A program made the position numbers and the translations under genes. A stretch of 55,206 bases of DNA. It comes from Pseudomonadota bacterium (GTDB taxonomy: Bacteria; Pseudomonadota; Alphaproteobacteria; Sphingomonadales; Sphingomonadaceae). Location: NCBI GenBank assembly GCA_023394965.1, contig JAEWZX010000033.1, positions 1 to 55,206 on the forward strand, given 5' to 3'. Positions 16,639 to 24,674 of the stretch are shown here, one piece after another (positions within the stretch are counted from its first letter, which is position 1; every line of letters starts with the position of its first letter). The notes under the pieces were generated by a model. That model saw nothing but the letters and a program-made list of their open reading frames with translations. It searched no databases and had not been told where the DNA came from.

Positions 16639-17460
16639 ATGGCTGGCAACGTCAATCACGACTATCACATTCTCGAACCCGACATCTGGCCGTTCGTCGG
16701 CTCTTTGTCGGCACTGGTGTTCACCAGTGGCATGGTGCTTTACATGCACGACATGGCGAACGGCCACCTCGTGCTTGGTCTTGGCATTGCAGGCCTGATC
16801 GCGACCTTCTTCAGCTGGTTTGCGAACATTGTGAAGGAAGCGCAGCGCGGCGATCACACGCCTGTCGTGCAGTTGCACATGCGTTACGGTATGATCTTGT
16901 TCATCGCGTCTGAAGTCATGTTCTTCGTCGGCTGGTTTTGGAGCTGGTTCGATTTCGCCCTGTTCCCAAGCGAGATTTCCGATGTTGTTGGCGGTGTTTT
17001 CCCGCCGGTGGCGATCGAAGCGGTCATCGATCCGTTCAGCCTGCCGTTGCTCAACACGCTGATCCTGCTTTGTTCTGGTACTACGGTTACCTGGGCGCAC
17101 CATTCGCTTATCCACGGCGATCGCGAAGGGCTGAAGAAGGGCTTGTGGTTGACTATTTTGCTCGGTGCGCTGTTCACCGCTATCCAGGCATATGAATACA
17201 TCCACGCGCCGTTCGCATTCGGTGGCAACACCTATAGCTCTGCCTTCTATATGGCGACAGGCTTCCACGGCTTCCACGTGCTGGTCGGCACGATCTTCCT
17301 GATCGTCTGCCTTGTTCGGACTTACAAGGGCCACTTCACTCCACGTCAGCATTTCGGTTTCGAAGCGGCAGCGTGGTACTGGCACTTCGTCGACGTGGTC
17401 TGGCTGTTCCTGTTCGTAACCGTTTACGTCTGGGGTGGTTGGGGCGCTGCCGTCCACTGA
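16639..17460 (+). CDS. ctaE: Cytochrome c oxidase subunit III
   Basis: This 273-residue seven-helix membrane protein has HDYHILEPDIWPFVGS at the N-terminus, the conserved SEVMFFVGWFWSWF block, FHGFHVLVGTIFL and the C-terminal AAWYWHFVDVVWLFLFVTVY. It stabilises subunit I and proton uptake. A 67-bp gap separates it from ctaG. Its stop overlaps a possible start of a small ORF (17460-17588) that contains a terminator hairpin. Confidence 0.95.
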   Translation: MAGNVNHDYHILEPDIWPFVGSLSALVFTSGMVLYMHDMANGHLVLGLGIAGLIATFFSWFANIVKEAQRGDHTPVVQLHMRYGMILFIASEVMFFVGWFWSWFDFALFPSEISDVVGGVFPPVAIEAVIDPFSLPLLNTLILLCSGTTVTWAHHSLIHGDREGLKKGLWLTILLGALFTAIQAYEYIHAPFAFGGNTYSSAFYMATGFHGFHVLVGTIFLIVCLVRTYKGHFTPRQHFGFEAAAWYWHFVDVVWLFLFVTVYVWGGWGAAVH

Positions 17461-17486
17461 TGATGGCGGTAAAACCGGAAACGAAA

Positions 17487-17520
17487 GAAGGGCAGCCCGG
17501 ACTTTCCGAGGCTGCCCTTC
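17487..17520 (+). terminator. Terminator hairpin after ctaE
   Basis: A perfect 11-bp stem, GAAGGGCAGCC (17487-17497) with GGCTGCCCTTC (17510-17520), has an inner CGGA/TCCG extension and a CTT loop. It lies 27 bp after the ctaE stop and looks like the end of the oxidase transcript, although only short T-runs follow. The same bases can be read as the start of a short ORF resembling the DUF983 N-terminus, so the two readings compete. Confidence 0.7.
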
Positions 17521-17628
17521 TCGGTTCAAGCGCTAACGATATACTCAAAGCGATCACCTCCGGCGGTGTTGCTTTTGCTAGGGAGTGATTACCGGGATGA
17601 AGCCCACGAAGCAGGGAACTGAGATTTG

Positions 17629-18201
17629 ATGCGTGTTCCGGTTGTGCCTACCCTTATTGTAGCGGCGGCAATTGCGACCATGGTCGCCCTCGGCTTCTGG
17701 CAGTTGGGGCGAATGGAAGAAAAGGAAGCGATGATCGCACATGCCGATCAGTCGCTGTCGATTCCGGCTGAGGTAGGGTATCCGAGCAACCCTGATGGAG
17801 TCGAGCAGGCTCTTTATCGCCGTAGCCGTGTGGAATGTGTTCGCGTCGATGACATCACGACCGTGGCCGGGACCAGCCTGCGAGGAGAAAAAGGCGTCGC
17901 CCAGCGGGCAAGCTGCGTATTGGCAGATGGTCGGAGTGTGAAGGTCGATCTAGGCTTTTCGCGTAATCCGGCCCCGGTGACCTGGGCGGGGGGCACGGTG
18001 CGCGGCACAATCGCGCCTGGCGGAAAAATTGTGGCAACTGAGAAGATTGCAGGTCTGGAACGCCTTGCGCCTCCCGATCCCCGTGATCTTCCGAATAACC
18101 ATCTCGCCTATGCAGGACAGTGGTTCTTTTTCGCGCTAACGGCGCTGGTGATTTACATTTTGGCGTTACGGCGAACAGCGGCGCGGGCTAGGGCGGATTA
18201 A
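17629..18201 (+). CDS. SURF1 family oxidase assembly protein
   Basis: This 190-residue protein has the SURF1 layout: an N-terminal helix ending in LGFWQLGRMEEKEAMI, a periplasmic domain, and a C-terminal helix preceded by NNHLAYAGQWFFFALTALV. SURF1 helps insert haem a into subunit I. It is shorter than many homologues, which often exceed 220 residues, but both signatures are present. ATG at 17629 was chosen over the adjoining TTG. It closes the oxidase cluster. Confidence 0.92.
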   Translation: MRVPVVPTLIVAAAIATMVALGFWQLGRMEEKEAMIAHADQSLSIPAEVGYPSNPDGVEQALYRRSRVECVRVDDITTVAGTSLRGEKGVAQRASCVLADGRSVKVDLGFSRNPAPVTWAGGTVRGTIAPGGKIVATEKIAGLERLAPPDPRDLPNNHLAYAGQWFFFALTALVIYILALRRTAARARAD

Positions 18202-18251
18202 AGAGCCGCTTGCTTGCCCCCTCACGCGAGCGGCGCTAACCGCCGGAGACC

Positions 18252-19643
18252 ATGAAATATGTCTCTACCCGCGGCAGCGCCCCTGCTCTCGACTTTGCCG
18301 ACGTCACTCTTGCCGGTCTCGCCAGCGATGGCGGTCTCTACGTGCCGGACCACTGGCCGCGGTTCTCGACCAATGAAATCGGCGATATGCGCGGCTTGCC
18401 GTATGCTGAACTTGCGGCGCGGGTCATGCAGCCTTTTGTTGGCGACAGTTTGACACCTGAAAGGCTGCGCGAACTGACCGCCAAGGCGTATAGTCGCTTT
18501 GCCCATCCCGCGGTGACGCCGTTGACGCAACTGGACGAGCGGCAATGGCTGCTGGAGCTGTTTCATGGCCCGACGTTGGCGTTCAAGGACGTAGCGTTGC
18601 AGATGCTGGGGCTGCTTTTCGAAGAGTTTCTTGCGCGCGAAGATGGCAGCCTGACAATTGTGGGCGCAACCAGCGGCGATACAGGGAGTGCCGCGATCGA
18701 CGCTGTTGCCGGGCTCGACCGGGTCGAGATATTTATGCTTCACCCCAAAGGCCGGGTGAGCGATGTCCAGCGCCGCCAGATGACCACGGTGCGCGCGCCC
18801 AATATCCATAACATCGCCATCGAAGGCTCTTTTGATGATGCGCAGGCGATGGTGAAACGGATATTCTCCGACGAGAGCGTTACGGCGACGCACCGGATCG
18901 GCGCAGTCAATTCGATCAATTGGGCACGGCTGATGGCGCAGGTGGTCTATTACTTCGGCGCCTCGCTCCAATTGGGTGGGCCGGAGCGTAAACTGGCCTT
19001 CAGCGTCCCGACCGGCAATTTCGGTGACGTCTTTGCCGGCCATGTCGCTGCGCGTATGGGCTTGCCGGTAGAGCGGCTGATTGTGGCCACAAACACCAAC
19101 GATATTCTGCACAGAGCCTTGTCGAACGGCGATTACTCGACCGGAACGGTTACCCCGACCTCCGCGCCGAGCATGGACATTCAGGTGAGCTCCAATTTCG
19201 AACGGTTGTTATTCGATGTCGGCGGCCGTGACGGGCTTGCGCTGGCAGGCCAGATGCGCGGGTTCGAAACGAGCAGGGCGATGCAGCTGACCGATGCGCA
19301 GCGCGACGGAGCTGGTGCGTTGTTCACCAGCATGCGCGCCGACGAGAACGACATGGCGCGTGCGATGCGCTGGGCATGCGAAGATTGTGCTGAGATCGTC
19401 GACCCGCATACCGCGATCGGCTTGCATGCAGCGCGCGCGGTGGAGCTTCCTCACAACGTGCCGGTCGTCACGCTGGCGACGGCGCACCCGGCGAAATTCC
19501 CCGATGCGGTAGAGCGGTCAACTGGCAAGCGGCCCGCCTTGCCCACGCGCGTAGGTGATCTGTTCGCCCGCGAAGAGGCGTATACCGAACTTCCCGGTAC
19601 CTATGAGTCTGTACGCCAGCATATTCTGAGCTGCGCTTCCTGA
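18252..19643 (+). CDS. thrC: Threonine synthase
   Basis: This 463-residue PLP enzyme converts O-phosphohomoserine to threonine. The PLP lysine is Lys112 in GPTLAFKDVALQ, and the phosphate-binding loop TSGDTGSAA is at about 140-148. The N-terminus MKYVSTRG is family-typical. A GGAG lies 5-8 nt before the ATG. Its TGA shares one base with the ATG of the following methyltransferase. The position after SURF1 is common in this group. Confidence 0.95.
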   Translation: MKYVSTRGSAPALDFADVTLAGLASDGGLYVPDHWPRFSTNEIGDMRGLPYAELAARVMQPFVGDSLTPERLRELTAKAYSRFAHPAVTPLTQLDERQWLLELFHGPTLAFKDVALQMLGLLFEEFLAREDGSLTIVGATSGDTGSAAIDAVAGLDRVEIFMLHPKGRVSDVQRRQMTTVRAPNIHNIAIEGSFDDAQAMVKRIFSDESVTATHRIGAVNSINWARLMAQVVYYFGASLQLGGPERKLAFSVPTGNFGDVFAGHVAARMGLPVERLIVATNTNDILHRALSNGDYSTGTVTPTSAPSMDIQVSSNFERLLFDVGGRDGLALAGQMRGFETSRAMQLTDAQRDGAGALFTSMRADENDMARAMRWACEDCAEIVDPHTAIGLHAARAVELPHNVPVVTLATAHPAKFPDAVERSTGKRPALPTRVGDLFAREEAYTELPGTYESVRQHILSCAS

Positions 19644-20557
19644 TGGCGGAGCTGGTCCGCCATCCCGCATTGATGGTCGGTGAGGGCTGGGATGCCTATC
19701 GCCTGCTCGACAGCGGTAATGGTCGCAAATTCGAAGAATACGGCCCCTATCGCTTCATCCGGCCCGAACCGCAGGCTATGTGGTCCCCTCGGCTCGACGC
19801 GTGGGACGCGCACGGCGAATTCGTGCCCGGTAGCGACGAGGATGGTGGTGGCCGCTGGCACTATGCCAAACAGGTGCCCGACGAAGGCTGGGAACTTGGA
19901 TGGGGCGACGAAGCGCGTTTCACGGCCCAATGCACCCCCTTCCGCCACTTGGGCTTTTTCCCCGATATGGCACCGGTCTGGAACTGGATGGGCGAACAGT
20001 TGGGCGATACCCGTGATGCCGAGACGATGAATTTGTTCGGCTATACCGGAGTCGGCACACAAGCGCTGAGCCGGTTTGGCCGTGTTACCCATGTCGATGC
20101 GAGTAAAAAATCAGTCGCGCAGGCGCGCGAAAATGCCGTGCTTGCGGGACTGGATGATCGCCCGATCCGTTGGTTGGTCGAAGATGCGATGAAATATACC
20201 GCGCGCGAGGTGCGGCGTGGGCGACGGTACGACGGGATCATTCTCGATCCGCCGAAATTCGGCCGTGGTCCCGATGGTGAGGTATGGCGGTTGGAAGAGG
20301 GGCTGCCGGGCCTTGTTTCAGATTGCCGCGAGTTGCTTGATGCGGATAGTCGCTTTCTCTTCCTTACCGTTTACGCCGTGCGGATGAGCAGCCTGGCACT
20401 GGGCGGCCTGCTGGAGGAAATATTTGCCGGCTTGCCCGGCAAAATCGAACACGGAGATCTGGCCGTGCAGGAAACTGTCGCTGAGCCGGCCGGGAGTGGC
20501 CGGGCAGGGCGGCTGCTACCGACCGCGATCTTCGCGCGCTGGTCTAATCCGCGCTAG
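19643..20557 (+). CDS. Class I SAM-dependent methyltransferase (RlmI/K-like)
   Basis: This 304-residue protein has the SAM motif NLFGYTGVGTQALSRFG, the acidic motif HVDASKKSVAQARENA and the catalytic-type loop ILDPPKFGRGP. These place it in the Methyltransf_SAM group that includes 23S rRNA methyltransferases RlmI and RlmK. It has no obvious PUA domain, so an rRNA target is plausible but unproven. It is translationally coupled to thrC and 11 bp upstream of the folB-like gene. Confidence 0.82.
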   Translation: MAELVRHPALMVGEGWDAYRLLDSGNGRKFEEYGPYRFIRPEPQAMWSPRLDAWDAHGEFVPGSDEDGGGRWHYAKQVPDEGWELGWGDEARFTAQCTPFRHLGFFPDMAPVWNWMGEQLGDTRDAETMNLFGYTGVGTQALSRFGRVTHVDASKKSVAQARENAVLAGLDDRPIRWLVEDAMKYTAREVRRGRRYDGIILDPPKFGRGPDGEVWRLEEGLPGLVSDCRELLDADSRFLFLTVYAVRMSSLALGGLLEEIFAGLPGKIEHGDLAVQETVAEPAGSGRAGRLLPTAIFARWSNPR

Positions 20558-20568
20558 GAGACACGCCC

Positions 20569-20943
20569 ATGAACGATTCGCTGATTCTCGAAGTGGCTGA
20601 GTTCGAGCACGATGTGCTGACCGGTATTTATTCGGAAGAAACCGGCCGCCCGCAGCCGCTCCGCTTTACTATTCAGGTGCGGATGAAGCCACTGCGCCAT
20701 TACGAGCCTGACACGCCGCTCGACGATTCGAAGAATTACATGGATTTGAAATTCGCAGCTTCCGAGGCCTTGCCCGAAGGCGTGCATTTCAAGCTTATCG
20801 AAGCGGTGGCCGATCACGTGTGTGAGACGCTGTTCCTGCAGGACCGGCGAATCGAGGCCGTGACCGTGAAAATCGTCAAGCTGGCGATTGCCGAGGCGGG
20901 CGAGCAGATCGGCATCACGCTCCACCGAGAGCGACGCGAATGA
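20569..20943 (+). CDS. folB: Dihydroneopterin aldolase family protein (FolB-like)
   Basis: This 124-residue T-fold protein has EVAEFEHDVLTGIYSEE at the N-terminus, YMDLKFAASEA in the middle and FKLIEAVADHVCETLF, the FolB helix with catalytic-type Lys and Glu. It would convert dihydroneopterin to 6-hydroxymethyl-dihydropterin in folate synthesis. The N-terminus differs somewhat from classical FolB, so a related pterin activity is possible. The stop overlaps the next gene by 4 nt (ATGA). Confidence 0.75.
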   Translation: MNDSLILEVAEFEHDVLTGIYSEETGRPQPLRFTIQVRMKPLRHYEPDTPLDDSKNYMDLKFAASEALPEGVHFKLIEAVADHVCETLFLQDRRIEAVTVKIVKLAIAEAGEQIGITLHRERRE

Positions 20944-21239
20944 AGCGTATTGCGGTCGACGGTCTCCCGGATGATCCGCTCGCTGCAGTAGGCGAGTTCC
21001 ATCAGCACTGGATGGGCCATGTTGAAGAGGCTTTGGACGGGGGCGAGGATGTGATGCTGCTTCTCCCGCCTGCCGATCACACTCACCGTGAATGGCGGCT
21101 GGCGGTCGTTATCGGGCTGGCGCGCAAGCACTCACCGCGCCGAATCAACATGGTTGCCGGTGATGGCGATGCGGTGGATGCGACCGAAAGTTATCTTGCC
21201 ACTGCTCCCGGTATTACCGGGCAATATCTGGAAACTTGA
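20940..21239 (+). CDS. Uncharacterised small Rossmann-like protein
   Basis: This 99-residue protein of no family I can name confidently has short beta-alpha units (EDVMLLLPPADHTHREWRLA, VVIGLARKHSPRRINMVAG) and an AVDATESYLATAPGITGQYLE end that resembles the C-terminus of a short-chain dehydrogenase-type fold. It lacks a full nucleotide-binding glycine motif. It overlaps folB by 4 nt and ends 3 nt before moaD, so it is co-translated with pterin/folate and molybdopterin genes. A pterin-related role is inference from position. Confidence 0.65.
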   Translation: MKRIAVDGLPDDPLAAVGEFHQHWMGHVEEALDGGEDVMLLLPPADHTHREWRLAVVIGLARKHSPRRINMVAGDGDAVDATESYLATAPGITGQYLET

Positions 21240-21241
21240 CC

Positions 21242-21484
21242 ATGGGTGTGCGCATCCTCTTCCTGGGCCCATTGAGCGATCTTGCTGGTGCAGATGATCG
21301 CGAAGTCACCGCTCCTCTGGATTGGGCGGGCTTGTTGGCCGAAGTCGGCCCCGATATTTCGAGGGAGTTGGGCGAAGCGCGGGTAAATGTGGCTTGCGGC
21401 GGTAAGGTGGTGGCCGACAAAACCACTCTCAATGCCCAAGATGGCGACGAGGTCGCTCTTTTGCCACCGGTCAGCGGTGGCTAG
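21242..21484 (+). CDS. moaD: Molybdopterin synthase sulfur carrier subunit
   Basis: This 80-residue ubiquitin-like protein ends in ALLPPVSGG; the C-terminal Gly-Gly is adenylated and thiocarboxylated to carry sulfur to precursor Z. It begins GVRILFLGPLSDLAG, typical of MoaD. ATG at 21242 is preferred to a TTG at 21236. Its last codons overlap the start of moaE, which fits stoichiometric synthesis of the MoaD2-MoaE2 enzyme. Confidence 0.92.
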   Translation: MGVRILFLGPLSDLAGADDREVTAPLDWAGLLAEVGPDISRELGEARVNVACGGKVVADKTTLNAQDGDEVALLPPVSGG

Positions 21485-21944
21485 GCTTACCGTTTCGGTT
21501 CCGCTCGATGTGCGGCTGCTTGATCGAGGACTTTCGGTGGGCGAAGCGCTGGCGGCTTTTAACGCCATTCACGGCGATGCGGGCGGTATCGTGTCCTTTC
21601 TAGGGAAGGTGCGTCCCGATGGCGGGGTAAAAGCGCTCGAACTGTCACACTACGATGCGCTAACGCTGCCCGGAATGCAGCACCTTGCAGAACGGGCGCT
21701 GGATCGGTTTTCTCTCGCTGGTGCGTTGGTCTGGCATCGGATTGGTGTGATGATTCCTGGCGATGCCATCGTGCTGGTCGCTGCGGCAGCGCGCCATAGG
21801 CGCGATGCGTTTCAGGCGACTGATTTTCTGATGGATCACCTCAAATCGGCTGCTTGGCTGTGGAAGCGTGAACGGCGCCGTGATGGCTGGCACTGGATCG
21901 AACCGCGTCGGCAGGACCAGGCCGACCTGGCGCGTTGGGGATAA
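21477..21944 (+). CDS. moaE: Molybdopterin synthase catalytic subunit
   Basis: This protein has 155 residues from GTG 21477. Family blocks are GGIVSFLGKVRPDG, LVWHRIGVMIPGDAIVLVAAAARHR and DFLMDHLKSAAWLWKRE, the last carrying the active-site lysines. It transfers dithiolene sulfur into precursor Z to make molybdopterin. The GTG start overlaps the end of moaD by 8 nt; no closer ATG exists before the conserved region. Other molybdenum cofactor genes are not in the window. Confidence 0.92.
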   Translation: MARLTVSVPLDVRLLDRGLSVGEALAAFNAIHGDAGGIVSFLGKVRPDGGVKALELSHYDALTLPGMQHLAERALDRFSLAGALVWHRIGVMIPGDAIVLVAAAARHRRDAFQATDFLMDHLKSAAWLWKRERRRDGWHWIEPRRQDQADLARWG

Positions 21945-22018
21945 TCTGCGCGCGTTGATAAAGATCAAGGACTTCGCATGGTCAGACGGGCACCAAGGCT
22001 CCAGCAAAGGAGCAGGCC

Positions 22019-22297
22019 ATGATCAGGCACCTCACCCGCGAACTGATTGTTGACCAGGGGATCATCGGCAAATCGCCAAATTCAACCGACGAAGATGATC
22101 GTGGTCTCGTGCTGATCAAGTGGCTGTATATAGCGACGGTTGCCCTGTATCTCGGCTTCCTTGTCGTGATGGCGAGCGGGCTCTCCGTGTCGGGGCCGAT
22201 CGTTGGCGTGGCCATTTTCGCACTGGCTATCGTGGCAGGGTTAGGCCTGAGAGCCGTTTGGGGCGAATGGCGCTGGATCACTGTTTACGGGACATGA
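22019..22297 (+). CDS. Small two-helix membrane protein, unknown
   Basis: This 92-residue protein is preceded by AAGGAGCAGGCC, a strong ribosome site. It has a hydrophilic N-terminus with an acidic patch (STDEDDRG), then two helices: LYIATVALYLGFLVVMASGL and IVGVAIFALAIVAGLGL, ending in an aromatic WGEWRWITVY tail. No family is recognised. It stands 74 bp after moaE and ends before a strong terminator, so it is either the last gene of that operon or a separate unit. Confidence 0.65.
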   Translation: MIRHLTRELIVDQGIIGKSPNSTDEDDRGLVLIKWLYIATVALYLGFLVVMASGLSVSGPIVGVAIFALAIVAGLGLRAVWGEWRWITVYGT

Positions 22298-22313
22298 CCT
22301 GCTTTATCTCTGC

Positions 22314-22341
22314 TTCGCGGTTCGGACGCGAACTCCGCGAA
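22314..22341. repeat. Stem-loop in the intergenic region after 22297
   Basis: TTCGCGG (22314-22320) pairs with CCGCGAA (22335-22341), and an inner TTCG/CGAA pairing closes a GACG loop with a small CT bulge. No T-run follows. It may help end the small membrane-protein transcript together with the terminator at 22417, or stabilise its 3' end. Confidence 0.45.
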
Positions 22342-22416
22342 TGCTTATTGTCTGCCATGGCGGGGGCATGGCGACAATGGCGGCGCGGATTTGAGCGATC
22401 CGAAAATTGGGGGCGG

Positions 22417-22455
22417 GCGCGGGGCCGGGGAACCGGTCTCGCGCTTTGCTTTTTT
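22417..22455 (+). terminator. Intrinsic terminator with long GC stem
   Basis: GCGCGGGGCCGG (22417-22428) pairs with CCGGTCTCGCGC (22433-22444), 12 bp including two G-U pairs, around a GGAA tetraloop, and is followed by TTTGCTTTTTT. It ends plus-strand transcription from the moa region, and its T-run reaches the stop of the convergent lipoprotein gene. Confidence 0.85.
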
Positions 22456-22969
22456 AACGAATCTGCCCGCGTAGCCGTTCAAGAACCAAATCTTCTTCCG
22501 CTACCATAGCTATTACCGCATCACGCACTTCGACAATGGCGGATGCATCCTGAGCCTGCACGGTTGCTGCGGTAAAGAGCGTGTCGAGCTCGCCCAGAAC
22601 GATGGCGGCATTGCTGCGCGCCGAATCGAGATCCGATAGCGCCACCTGCGCCGAGGCCCAGCTATCGCTTCCGATGCTGCTGCCGGATGCAGCCTGAACC
22701 CGTCGCTGGGCCGTGGGGACTGCCCGGGTAAATGCGGTATGAGCAGATTGCGCTTCTTCCAGCAGCTTCGCCAGGCCGCTGCCGAGATCGGGGCCGATAT
22801 CCGTTTCCACCTCCGGCACATAGAGCTGCGGGCCCGGCACGGGTTCGAAGGTGCCTTCCGCACGCTCCACATCGCGCACGGCTAGCGAGGGATAGCGATC
22901 TGACGAGGCTGCGCAGCCCGCGAGTAGGAGGGCTGCGAGGGGAAAGGCAAGATGCTTGCAGTTGTTCAT
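22454..22969 (-). CDS. Small lipoprotein of unknown function
   Basis: This 171-residue protein has a lipoprotein signal with lipobox LLLAGCAAS, so it is probably lipidated at that Cys and placed in the outer or inner membrane. The mature part is helical, with heptad-like Ala/Leu-rich segments (GLAKLLEEAQSAHTAF, SARSNAAIVLGELDTLFTAA), and may form a coiled coil. The start at 22969 was chosen because GGAGAAGG lies just upstream; an ATG at 22981 precedes that site. It is divergent from rplU. No known domain is recognised. Confidence 0.75.
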   Translation of the reverse strand: MNNCKHLAFPLAALLLAGCAASSDRYPSLAVRDVERAEGTFEPVPGPQLYVPEVETDIGPDLGSGLAKLLEEAQSAHTAFTRAVPTAQRRVQAASGSSIGSDSWASAQVALSDLDSARSNAAIVLGELDTLFTAATVQAQDASAIVEVRDAVIAMVAEEDLVLERLRGQIR

Positions 22970-23034
22970 CGCCTTCTCCATATCACGCCCGTCGTCCGGC
23001 GCCAGCGAGGATGCAAATTTCGTGGCACCGGGCG

Positions 23035-23063
23035 TTGACTTGGCCCAACCTTTGGCTTAACGG
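23035..23063 (+). promoter_or_regulatory. Possible sigma-70-type promoter of rplU-rpmA
   Basis: A good -35 box TTGACT at 23035-23040 is followed after 17 bp by TAACGG at 23058-23063, a poor -10 box. The pair lies 108 bp upstream of the rplU ATG in the only gap before the ribosomal operon, so a leader of about 100 nt would result. Position supports it more than the -10 sequence does. Confidence 0.35.
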
Positions 23064-23170
23064 CACGCTTCTTTCCGGGGCTGCCTTGGCGGCCTGACGG
23101 GCGCGCCGTTTATTCGCAAGAGTTCGTCTTGTGGGTTAGGGCACAGCAAATTGAACGAGAGACACGTACC

Positions 23171-23578
23171 ATGTTCGCAGTAGTGCGCACGGGCGGCAAG
23201 CAGTACCGGGTTGCCGCCGGAGACAAGATCGCGGTTGAGAAGCTTGCTGGCGAAGCTGGCGACACCATCACGCTGGGTGACGTCTTGCTTGCAGGCGAAG
23301 GCGAAAAGCTTTCGGATGCCGGCAAGGTTACCGTTTCGGCGGAGATCATCGCGCAGGCGAAGAGCGAGAAGGTCGTCGTCTTCAAGAAGCGTCGTCGGCA
23401 CAACTATCGCCGCAAGAACGGTCATCGCCAGCAGATGACCCTGCTGCGCATCACCGCAGTTGGCGATTCGAAAGCTGAAAAGAAGGCGGCTCCGAAGAAG
23501 GAAGTTGCTCCGAAAGCTGACGCCGGCGAAAAGGCAGCGCCCAAGAAGGCCGCCGCCAAGACCGAAGACAAGAAGTAA
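23171..23578 (+). CDS. rplU: 50S ribosomal protein L21
   Basis: This 135-residue protein starts MFAVVRTGGKQYRVAAGD, with the L21 signature KRRRHNYRRKNGHRQQ in the middle. The core is about 103 residues; a further 30 or so form a Lys/Ala/Glu-rich tail (KKAAPKKEVAPKADAG and similar), common in this lineage and probably disordered on the ribosome. It is co-transcribed with rpmA, 12 bp downstream. Confidence 0.97.
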   Translation: MFAVVRTGGKQYRVAAGDKIAVEKLAGEAGDTITLGDVLLAGEGEKLSDAGKVTVSAEIIAQAKSEKVVVFKKRRRHNYRRKNGHRQQMTLLRITAVGDSKAEKKAAPKKEVAPKADAGEKAAPKKAAAKTEDKK

Positions 23579-23590
23579 GGAGCACGGACG

Positions 23591-23860
23591 ATGGCACATA
23601 AGAAAGCAGGCGGTTCATCGCGCAATGGTCGCGATTCAGCCGGTCGACGCCTTGGTGTGAAGAAGTTCGGCAGCGAAAACGTCGTCGCCGGCAACATTAT
23701 TGTGCGTCAACGCGGCACCAAGTTCTACCCGGGCACCAATGTCGGCATGGGCAAGGACCACACCCTGTTCGCGCTTACCGATGGTATTGTGCGATTCCAC
23801 AAGGGCAAACTCGACCGTAAATTCGTCTCGGTCGATATGATGGCTGAAGCCGCGGAATAA
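23591..23860 (+). CDS. rpmA: 50S ribosomal protein L27
   Basis: This 89-residue protein starts MAHKKAGGSSRNGRDSAGRR, the flexible N-terminus that reaches the peptidyl-transferase centre, followed by IIVRQRGTKFYPGTNVG. There is no extra N-terminal segment needing Prp-type cleavage. A GGAG lies upstream of the ATG. A terminator follows at 23928. Confidence 0.97.
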   Translation: MAHKKAGGSSRNGRDSAGRRLGVKKFGSENVVAGNIIVRQRGTKFYPGTNVGMGKDHTLFALTDGIVRFHKGKLDRKFVSVDMMAEAAE

Positions 23861-23927
23861 CCGGACGCTCCGATAACGGGATCGTCCAAACGGGACGGTC
23901 CCAGCCGGGTCCATGATCCGGCAACCG

Positions 23928-23963
23928 AAGAGGGAGATGGGACCAGCCCGTCTCCCTCTTGTC
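23928..23963 (+). terminator. Terminator after rpmA
   Basis: AAGAGGGAGA (23928-23937) pairs perfectly with TCTCCCTCTT (23951-23960), with an inner GGG/CCC pairing, and GTCGTTTCTC follows. It lies 68 bp after the rpmA stop and ends the L21-L27 transcript. The T-run is imperfect. Confidence 0.75.
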
Positions 23964-24068
23964 GTTTCTCCCTCTTCAATTTCGTTGGCGAAATATCCTT
24001 TCGCCGCCACGCAATTGTCACGCGTCCGGCCTAGGAGCCCGGAGCGTGGAGATACGGGGAGAATACCG

Positions 24069-24611
24069 ATGTTCCATGTTACCGAGAGGCTGCTGCTGCG
24101 GCCGGCCTGGCCGGAAGATGCCGGTGCATTGCTGCGCGGAATCGCCGATGAAGGCGTTGTGCGCAACCTTGCCCGCGCGCCTTGGCCCTATCTCCCCCAA
24201 CATGCGCAAGAATTCGTTATGCGAGACATGGACCCGTTCTATCCGCGCTTCCTGATTACCCTGCCGACTTCGACAGGGTCGGAAATCGTCGGCTGCATTG
24301 GGATCGATCCGAACAAATTCGGCGAAACAGAGCTGGGATACTGGATTGCCCGCCCCTACTGGGGGCGCGGATTTGCCAGTGAAGCCGGACTTGGCATGCT
24401 TGAGGTGGCTCGTCTGCTTGGCCATCAGCGGATCGCGGCAGGACACTTCACCGATAATCCGGCATCGGGTAAGGTTCTGCGCAAAATTGGCTTCATGCCA
24501 ACGGGCAAGGTGGTGCTGCGTCACAGCAGGGGGCGGGGCGACGACGCGCCCTGCGCCCTATACCGGCTTGATCTTTCGGACGAGACGCAAAGGCCCCTGC
24601 GGGCGGCGTGA
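24069..24611 (+). CDS. GNAT-family N-acetyltransferase (RimJ/RimL-like)
   Basis: This 180-residue protein begins MFHVTERLLLRPAWPEDA, typical of the RimJ/RimL acetyltransferase_3 group, with TELGYWIARPYWGRGFASEA as the acetyl-CoA loop and NPASGKVLRKIGF in the last strand-helix. The substrate may be a protein N-terminus or a small amine. The position after L27 is recurrent in many alphaproteobacteria but does not define the target. A bidirectional terminator follows. Confidence 0.88.
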   Translation: MFHVTERLLLRPAWPEDAGALLRGIADEGVVRNLARAPWPYLPQHAQEFVMRDMDPFYPRFLITLPTSTGSEIVGCIGIDPNKFGETELGYWIARPYWGRGFASEAGLGMLEVARLLGHQRIAAGHFTDNPASGKVLRKIGFMPTGKVVLRHSRGRGDDAPCALYRLDLSDETQRPLRAA

Positions 24612-24622
24612 CCCATAAAAAA

Positions 24623-24647
24623 GGCCCCACGATCATTTCGTGGGGCC
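24623..24647. terminator. Bidirectional terminator between convergent genes
   Basis: A 10-bp perfect stem GGCCCCACGA/TCGTGGGGCC with a 5-nt loop is flanked by six A on the left and CTTAT on the right. It lies between the convergent acetyltransferase and metal-dependent hydrolase genes. The A-run makes it strongest for the minus-strand gene. Confidence 0.85.
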
Positions 24648-24674
24648 CTTATCAGACTGAAAGCGGGGAGATGT

